A stretch of DNA of 64,000 nucleotides from Bacteroidales bacterium (GTDB taxonomy: Bacteria > Bacteroidota > Bacteroidia > Bacteroidales > UBA932). The notes under the pieces were generated by a model, which saw only the letters and a list, made by a program, of their open reading frames with translations, made no database searches and was not told where the DNA came from. Made by a program: the position numbers and the translations under genes. Below are positions 58,747-64,000 of this stretch, in pieces. Within the stretch, counting starts at the first letter, position 1. Each line of letters starts with the position of its first letter. Where the stretch lies: positions 1 through 64,000 of the forward strand of contig JAHHQP010000001.1 in NCBI GenBank assembly GCA_020026355.1, given 5' to 3'.

Positions 58747-61425
58747 TTAAAGCAACATACCGTTCAGATTGTGGAGCATCAGCTGATAGTGTGCCCTGGT
58801 TTCCTCATTGCCAGTATTCTTCTTCGATTCGATCAGTTCCCTGATTTTCAGCAGTTTGCTGTAATAGACATGATATCTCGGATAGAAAGATGCGGCAATG
58901 CCTCTGAAGAAGCCGTAGCCCATGATCTCTTCCGGTGTCATTTCGAAGACATCAGGGCAAAGTCCGGAGAAGAAATAACAACCTTCGTCTGCGTCAGAAA
59001 GATCGATCTGAATGTCAGTCAGATTCTTTCCTTTGGCAGAAGCGTTCTCCTTATCCAACGTAGAGAACATTGTCATCATATGAATATATGAATTCTGATT
59101 GCTCATTTCAAAAGCAGTAAGACTCTTTCCTTTCTTGGTGTTCTTGAAAAGCGCATCGATGACCATATCCTGTGCCTCGCTGACAGTGAAACCGACATGA
59201 CGATAGGATTCCATGCTGCCACGGTCTGCGACCAGCAGCGCTAGAAGATACTGCTGCATCCTGACGGCTTGATTGCTCATCAAAGGAATCTCTTCAAGCA
59301 GATCCTTCGGAGTCAGCCAGCTCATGTCCTCCAATTCGTCACAGAGGAACTGCTGAGCCCTACGCTGGTATTCTGCCGGTACTAATTCATAGCTCGGACG
59401 CTTATCGCCCTGCATACGTTCGTTCAGGTAGATACCACCTTTCACATTATAGACATGATACAGATGTTTATAGTACTGACTGACCGTTGCCTTGTAGAGA
59501 TTTTCTCTCTTCGAAAGGTCCGGATCATTGTCCTTCAGCCAGGTGTTCAGGTTCTTCATGATGAACTTCAGGTTCTTCACGGCATACTCGGAAGACTTCA
59601 CCACGTCGTCACCGAGATCCTCAGACTGAGAGGACGGATCAAGCATGGAGAAAATCTGCTGTTTTCCGTAACGGAAACGAGGGTCACCGGATTTTTCAGA
59701 AATCATCTTGTCCAGAATCGGCTTCTCGTCTTTATAAGTCTCACACTCAGGAAGAGGCATGTACAGCCATTTCATGGCAAAGAAATCCTGAAGACCGATA
59801 CGCGGAGGGGTCAGTTTCACGCCTTTCTCCATATCTCCCGGCTGCGCGACATGATTCCAACGGGCATAGTCCATGATGGAATAAGTCGTTCCATGTTTCT
59901 GGGTGAACTTCGGATCACGCAGTTTCTCAACAGGAATGGCAGCAGACGCGGCCATGTTGTGCATGAGCGAAAAACAGTGTCCGACCTCATGACCGACGAC
60001 ATAGCGAAGGGCATCATCCAGCTGATCCTGAGGGATGTCGCCGTTTCTGATCGACTTGTTAGCGGCTGCAGTCTGGGTAAACATCCAGTTACTCACGAGT
60101 TTCACAACATCGTGATAGACCAGAACGGTAGCATTGAGGATCTCACCGGTACGTGGATCGAACCAAGACGGACCCATAGCATTCTGGAAATCAACCGGCT
60201 GATACCTGAAACAGGAATATTTCAAATTATCAGGATCGAATTCCGGATCTTCTTCCTTAGTCGGGAACATACGTACCTGGACCACATTTTTGAATCCGAT
60301 TCTGGCAAATGCCTCATTCCACTGCTCTGCGGCAGCTTTCATCGGGGCTCTCCAAGACTCCGGAAAAGCCGTGTCCATGTAGAAGACGACCGGTTTTACC
60401 GGCTCTACCAACCCGTCATCGACAACCGGCGTATTCATCAGCGCCTCGATGTCATCTTTCTTATGTCTCTTCATCCAAGCCTTCCAGGCCTCCATGTTCT
60501 TCGGCTCAATATTCCACCTTCTGGCATAGTACTCAGGAAGGGTTCCTCTCGGATCCATAGTCGTGAACTTAGCCTTACCGGTCGGAAAAATGTTCATACG
60601 CGGATCTGCAAGACGCGGCCTCATCGGCTTCTCCGGGAGGAGGAGGAAAGACCGGTTCACGACAGCCGTCACAGGAACTCTGTTCTCCACAACATAAGAA
60701 CTACCCTTAGAAGAATAGTTCACGGTAGATTTATAAGTCAGCTTGCTGGATACGGAGAAATTGTCAGAGAATGACTTGATCGCCTCGAGATTGGACTTGT
60801 CCTTCTCGAACTGTACACTTCTGTTGAATGGTTTGTTTCCATAACCGAAATATGGGTCGAACGGATCAATATCCACCATGTGAGACAAAAAGAGGTCGGT
60901 CGCATCGAAGACTACCGCCGTGCTGTCCGCATTCCAAGCTTTCACCTTGAAAGATTTCACGATACCACCGATAGTCGCATTCTGAACTGCTGCCTTGATG
61001 TTCTCCTGATCTGTCGTATACAGATCGTTTACAGTGACCATGTTGATATGATCATACTCCTTTTCGAAACGGATGTGCATCGGCTGTTTAGACTTGTAGC
61101 CCAGGACACCATGTTCAATGTTGCTGATCTTCGAAACTGTGGAGCCGAGCAGCATGTCTTTACACAGCACCGTCGTAGGAAACTCGAAAAGAATCTGTTT
61201 GTCATCTATTTTATGAATAGTAATCAAGCCTTTGACCGTCTCACATTTCTTCTTATCGAAAAGTTTCTGATAATCAGTCAATTCCGTTTTTGTAGAATCG
61301 GAAGCTACGGCCGTCTTCTTGTCTTCTGTCTTTTTTGAGTCGTTTGACCCGACGAATGCACTTGCCTGGAATACCGACATGGACGATATAGCCAGCAAGC
61401 ACAGAAAAAAGTTCTTCTTTTTCAT
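58747..61425 (-). CDS. Secreted metzincin metalloprotease, DUF5117/DUF4953 family
   Basis: 892 aa from the ATG at 61425. An in-frame ATG 22 codons upstream is rejected because it precedes a clean signal peptide (KKKNFFLCLLAISSMSVFQA). Zinc site: HEVGHCFSLMH (H479, H483 and H489, catalytic E480), the extended HExxHxxxxxH form with Ser at the usual Gly. A Met-turn follows as YSIMDYARWN. N-terminal third resembles the DUF5117/DUF5118 segments of the family. Periplasmic or cell-surface peptidase, target unknown. First gene of a six-gene operon, 21 bp before its inactive paralogue. Confidence 0.9.
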   Translation of the reverse strand: MKKKNFFLCLLAISSMSVFQASAFVGSNDSKKTEDKKTAVASDSTKTELTDYQKLFDKKKCETVKGLITIHKIDDKQILFEFPTTVLCKDMLLGSTVSKISNIEHGVLGYKSKQPMHIRFEKEYDHINMVTVNDLYTTDQENIKAAVQNATIGGIVKSFKVKAWNADSTAVVFDATDLFLSHMVDIDPFDPYFGYGNKPFNRSVQFEKDKSNLEAIKSFSDNFSVSSKLTYKSTVNYSSKGSSYVVENRVPVTAVVNRSFLLLPEKPMRPRLADPRMNIFPTGKAKFTTMDPRGTLPEYYARRWNIEPKNMEAWKAWMKRHKKDDIEALMNTPVVDDGLVEPVKPVVFYMDTAFPESWRAPMKAAAEQWNEAFARIGFKNVVQVRMFPTKEEDPEFDPDNLKYSCFRYQPVDFQNAMGPSWFDPRTGEILNATVLVYHDVVKLVSNWMFTQTAAANKSIRNGDIPQDQLDDALRYVVGHEVGHCFSLMHNMAASAAIPVEKLRDPKFTQKHGTTYSIMDYARWNHVAQPGDMEKGVKLTPPRIGLQDFFAMKWLYMPLPECETYKDEKPILDKMISEKSGDPRFRYGKQQIFSMLDPSSQSEDLGDDVVKSSEYAVKNLKFIMKNLNTWLKDNDPDLSKRENLYKATVSQYYKHLYHVYNVKGGIYLNERMQGDKRPSYELVPAEYQRRAQQFLCDELEDMSWLTPKDLLEEIPLMSNQAVRMQQYLLALLVADRGSMESYRHVGFTVSEAQDMVIDALFKNTKKGKSLTAFEMSNQNSYIHMMTMFSTLDKENASAKGKNLTDIQIDLSDADEGCYFFSGLCPDVFEMTPEEIMGYGFFRGIAASFYPRYHVYYSKLLKIRELIESKKNTGNEETRAHYQLMLHNLNGMLL

Positions 61426-61644
61426 AGTTTTGTTGAAATTAGCAATAAATATTAGTTGTTTTCTATAAGTTAACTTGTACAAAAGTTTCAAATGAGAACT
61501 TTTTTGCTTGTTTCAGGACGTAGCTTGAAGCCGGCCAGAAAATTTGTCCACATTTCACAATCAAGTAAATTTACTAAAAATTTAATTGATTCATCAATCC
61601 AGTCCTTAAAAAAAACTCATTTTCCGAAAATTTGGAGAATTTCA

Positions 61645-61652
61645 TATCTTTG
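61645..61652 (+). promoter_or_regulatory. -7 box of the glycosyltransferase gene (TATCTTTG)
   Basis: TATCTTTG 20 bp upstream of the ATG at 61673. It also covers a GTG that would otherwise start a slightly longer frame. Confidence 0.5.
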
Positions 61653-61672
61653 TGGCTATTAACGACTCTGGA

Positions 61673-63004
61673 ATGAAACGTGTTCTCATCATATCCTACT
61701 ATTGGCCGCCTTCAGGTGGATCCGGGGTACAGCGCTGGGTGAAATTCGCCCGTTATCTCCCGGCCCAAGGATGGCAACCGGTAGTCTACACGCCCGAAAA
61801 TCCGGAACTCATCGCCAGAGACACGACTCTGGCGGAAGAATTGCCACCGGAAGTGGAAGTCCTCAGGCGCCCCATCTTCGAGCCCTACGGGCTATACCGG
61901 AAATTCTGCGGAAAAAAGAAGAAAGAAAATGCAAAGGATGAAGTGAATCCGATCAATGCCCAGAAAAAATCTTTCGGGCAGAAGATTTCCATGTTCATCC
62001 GCGGAAATTTCTTCATCCCGGATCCGCGCTGCCTGTGGGTCGGTCCGTCCGTCCGCTGGCTGAAAAAATATCTGAAGGAGCATCCCGTCGACGTGATCGT
62101 CAGCACCGGTCCCCCTCACTCCATGCACCTGATCGCCAGGAAACTCTCCAGAGCGACCGGACTCCCGTGGATCGCGGACTTCAGAGATCCCTGGACCGGA
62201 ATGTTCTATTTCAAGCACCTCAACCTGTGCGGATGGGCAGAACGCCGGCACCGGAAACTCGAACAGCAGGTTCTGGATGACGCAAGCATCGTGGTCGCCG
62301 TATCTCCTTTAGTCCAGCAAGATTTCAGGTCAATGACATCGACTCCTGTCGCCTTGATCACGAACGGCTATGACGAGGAAGATTTCGCGGAGGCCGGACA
62401 GAAAGCCAGCACCTGCGGTCCAGAAGGGAAATTCACCGTCACCCATACCGGACTTTTCGCCGCTGACGGAAATCCGCTCCGACTGTGGGAGGCCCTTGCA
62501 GACAAATGCGCCGGAGACCGGGATTTCGCCGAGGCACTGGAGATCAGGCTGGTCGGCAAGACCGACCGGGACATCACGGCGGCCATCGAGGCAGCCGGTC
62601 TCGGGGACAGATTCATTGACCTGGGCTACTGCAACCATCATGAGGCGGTCAGAGAACAGATCATGGCTTCCGTCCTGATTCTCCCGCTCCGTCAGGAACC
62701 GGAATACAAGGCCACCTTGCCGGGCAAGCTCTTCGAATACCTGGCTTCCAGAAGACCTGTCCTCGGCATCGGGCAGAAAGACGGTGCGATGGCGACCATT
62801 CTCCAGGAAACCGGAGCCGGGGAGACCTGGGACTGGGAAGAAAAGGAGCAGCTCCGTCATTGGATCGATGGCCGCTGGGAAGAATTCAAGGCCGGAAAAC
62901 TGACGGCCGGAACGCACGACATCGGAAAATATTCCAGAAAAGCCACGGCAGCACAGATGAGTGCCTTGCTGGAACAGATTTCCCAGTCGAAACATACTCA
63001 TTGA
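61673..63004 (+). CDS. Glycosyltransferase, GT4-like family
   Basis: 443 aa from ATG 61673. GT-B fold: the N-terminal domain has SYYWPPSGGSGVQRWVKFAR, the C-terminal domain has the usual late helix LPGKLFEYLASRRPVLGIG preceded by ILPLRQEPEYKATLPG. No signal peptide or membrane helix, so it is cytosolic or peripheral. Donor and acceptor sugars cannot be told from sequence. It is followed 17 bp later by a YfhO-like membrane gene, which also suggests cell-surface glycan work. Confidence 0.88.
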   Translation: MKRVLIISYYWPPSGGSGVQRWVKFARYLPAQGWQPVVYTPENPELIARDTTLAEELPPEVEVLRRPIFEPYGLYRKFCGKKKKENAKDEVNPINAQKKSFGQKISMFIRGNFFIPDPRCLWVGPSVRWLKKYLKEHPVDVIVSTGPPHSMHLIARKLSRATGLPWIADFRDPWTGMFYFKHLNLCGWAERRHRKLEQQVLDDASIVVAVSPLVQQDFRSMTSTPVALITNGYDEEDFAEAGQKASTCGPEGKFTVTHTGLFAADGNPLRLWEALADKCAGDRDFAEALEIRLVGKTDRDITAAIEAAGLGDRFIDLGYCNHHEAVREQIMASVLILPLRQEPEYKATLPGKLFEYLASRRPVLGIGQKDGAMATILQETGAGETWDWEEKEQLRHWIDGRWEEFKAGKLTAGTHDIGKYSRKATAAQMSALLEQISQSKHTH

Positions 63005-63021
63005 CATAAAAGAAAAAAAAG

Positions 63022-64000
63022 ATGAACAGACACACGAAGACCCTATTGACAGGACTGGGGATCATTCTCTTTTTCCTGATCCTTTCCTACGCTTACGTAC
63101 CGGAGGTGCTGAGCGGGAAAGTGGTGGACCAGGGCGATATCAGAGGTTGGAAAGGCATGGCTCAGGAAGCTATGACGTTCAACAAGGCGAATCCCGACGA
63201 TCCGACCGCCTGGACAGACTCCATGTTCGGAGGTATGCCGACCACGACGACCATCGATGATTTCAAAGGAGACTGGACTGATCCGATCTATGATCTTCTC
63301 CTGCTGGGCAAACGTCCGGCAACTTATTTCTTCATCGCGCTGCTCGGCGGTTTCCTGCTCATGATGTCCATGGGGATCAGTACCTTGCTGTCCATCGGTG
63401 GAGCCGTTGCCATCGCCTTCTGCTCCTACAACATGCAGATCATACAGGTCGGCCACAACACGAAGATGCAGGCGATCGCCTTCTTCCCTTGGGTGCTGGC
63501 AGCACTGATCTTCACCTACCGGAGAGCGACGTCACCGGAAAACGGAAGGGAATTCCGGAAATGGTTCCCGTTCACCTTGCTGGGTGCGGCCTGCTTCGGT
63601 CTGACCCTCAGTTTCCAGATCAAGGCCAACCATCCGCAGATTACCTATTATCTGGCAATCCTGGTGCTCCTCTATGCGCTGGTGGTCTTCATCAGCCTCT
63701 GCGCGAAGAAGGACAAGCATTTTCTGTTCAAGAATTTCTTCATCGCCTCCGCCCTGCTGCTGGCGATCGGTCTGACCGGCATCGCGACGAACACGAACAA
63801 ACTGCTCCCGACCCTCAGATATTCCGAATACACGATGAGAGGCGGCTCGGAGCTGAGTGACGAAAACAGCAAGGAGAGCGATTCCGAAGGACTCAAGCTG
63901 GATTATGCGACGGCCTGGTCCTATGGTTGGGAAGAACTCCCGAACCTGATGATCGCCGATTTCAACGGCGGTTCTTCTGCGGGAAAGCTTCCGATGGATT
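63022..64000 (+). CDS. YfhO-like multi-spanning membrane protein (cut by window end)
   Basis: The first 326 residues are visible. After a short N-terminal region come several hydrophobic helices (LLTGLGIILFFLILSYAYV, TYFFIALLGGFLLMMSMGIS, FTLLGAACFGLTLSF and more), with periplasmic loops containing GHNTKMQAIAFFPW and NHPQITYYL. This pattern fits YfhO-family membrane proteins, which move or modify sugars on the outer side of the inner membrane in other bacteria. The frame is open up to 64000. Confidence 0.8.
   Translation, partial: MNRHTKTLLTGLGIILFFLILSYAYVPEVLSGKVVDQGDIRGWKGMAQEAMTFNKANPDDPTAWTDSMFGGMPTTTTIDDFKGDWTDPIYDLLLLGKRPATYFFIALLGGFLLMMSMGISTLLSIGGAVAIAFCSYNMQIIQVGHNTKMQAIAFFPWVLAALIFTYRRATSPENGREFRKWFPFTLLGAACFGLTLSFQIKANHPQITYYLAILVLLYALVVFISLCAKKDKHFLFKNFFIASALLLAIGLTGIATNTNKLLPTLRYSEYTMRGGSELSDENSKESDSEGLKLDYATAWSYGWEELPNLMIADFNGGSSAGKLPMD

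Overview
The window comes from a chromosome of the phylum Bacteroidota, most likely order Bacteroidales. The evidence is a SusC/SusD pair, Bacteroidota-specific families (DUF3098, DUF4270, DUF4294, DUF4843, S46 dipeptidyl-peptidase, EF-G2-like paralogue), -7 boxes of the form TAnnTTTG, and starts without clear Shine-Dalgarno sequences. Genus cannot be fixed by eye. Base composition looks close to balanced, except for an A/T-rich island at the left end.

Layout. (1) 1-3755: the 3' end of a tRNA (probably Leu) followed by a 3.68-kb island bounded by perfect 51-bp direct repeats made of the tRNA tail plus its terminator. It carries a PD-(D/E)xK nuclease-helicase and a Fic protein but no integrase. 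(2) 3781-5866: guaA (glutaminase domain truncated), a small winged-helix protein and rubrerythrin. (3) 6021-16601: ribosomal operon from rplP (L16) to rplQ (L17), with secY, map, infA, rpmJ and rpoA. (4) 16919-26356: a block of non-ribosomal genes: DUF4294, ftsX-DUF3098-uppP-lpxH, a GT5-like half protein plus a DUF4270 lipoprotein with a Gly-Tyr tract, and tlpA-like-uvrC-acpP. (5) 26472-30347: the other ribosomal segment, rplC to rpsC. The usual S10-spc cluster is therefore cut between rpsC and rplP by about 10 kb, and rpsJ is not upstream of rplC. (6) 30529-49052: housekeeping genes (cdaA, mutS2, yraN, manC, yqeY, aspS, rsmA, a deoxyribosyltransferase-like lipoprotein, a GTPase-defective EF-G2, an XRE regulator, rnhB, a DPP7-type peptidase, mrp, mutS). 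(7) 49208-61425: one six-gene minus-strand operon: metzincin protease, its catalytically dead paralogue, SusC, SusD, DUF4843 lipoprotein, PKD-like lipoprotein. (8) 61673-64000: a glycosyltransferase and the start of a YfhO-like membrane protein.

How the genes fit together. Most of the window serves core information processing and envelope building. The two most novel-looking units are the tRNA-anchored nuclease-helicase/Fic island, a candidate defence cassette, and the protease-SusCD operon. The latter looks like a peptide- or glycoprotein-harvesting locus in which an active and a dead metzincin are co-transcribed with an outer-membrane importer. A DPP7-type exopeptidase lies a few kb away and fits the same peptide-based nutrition.
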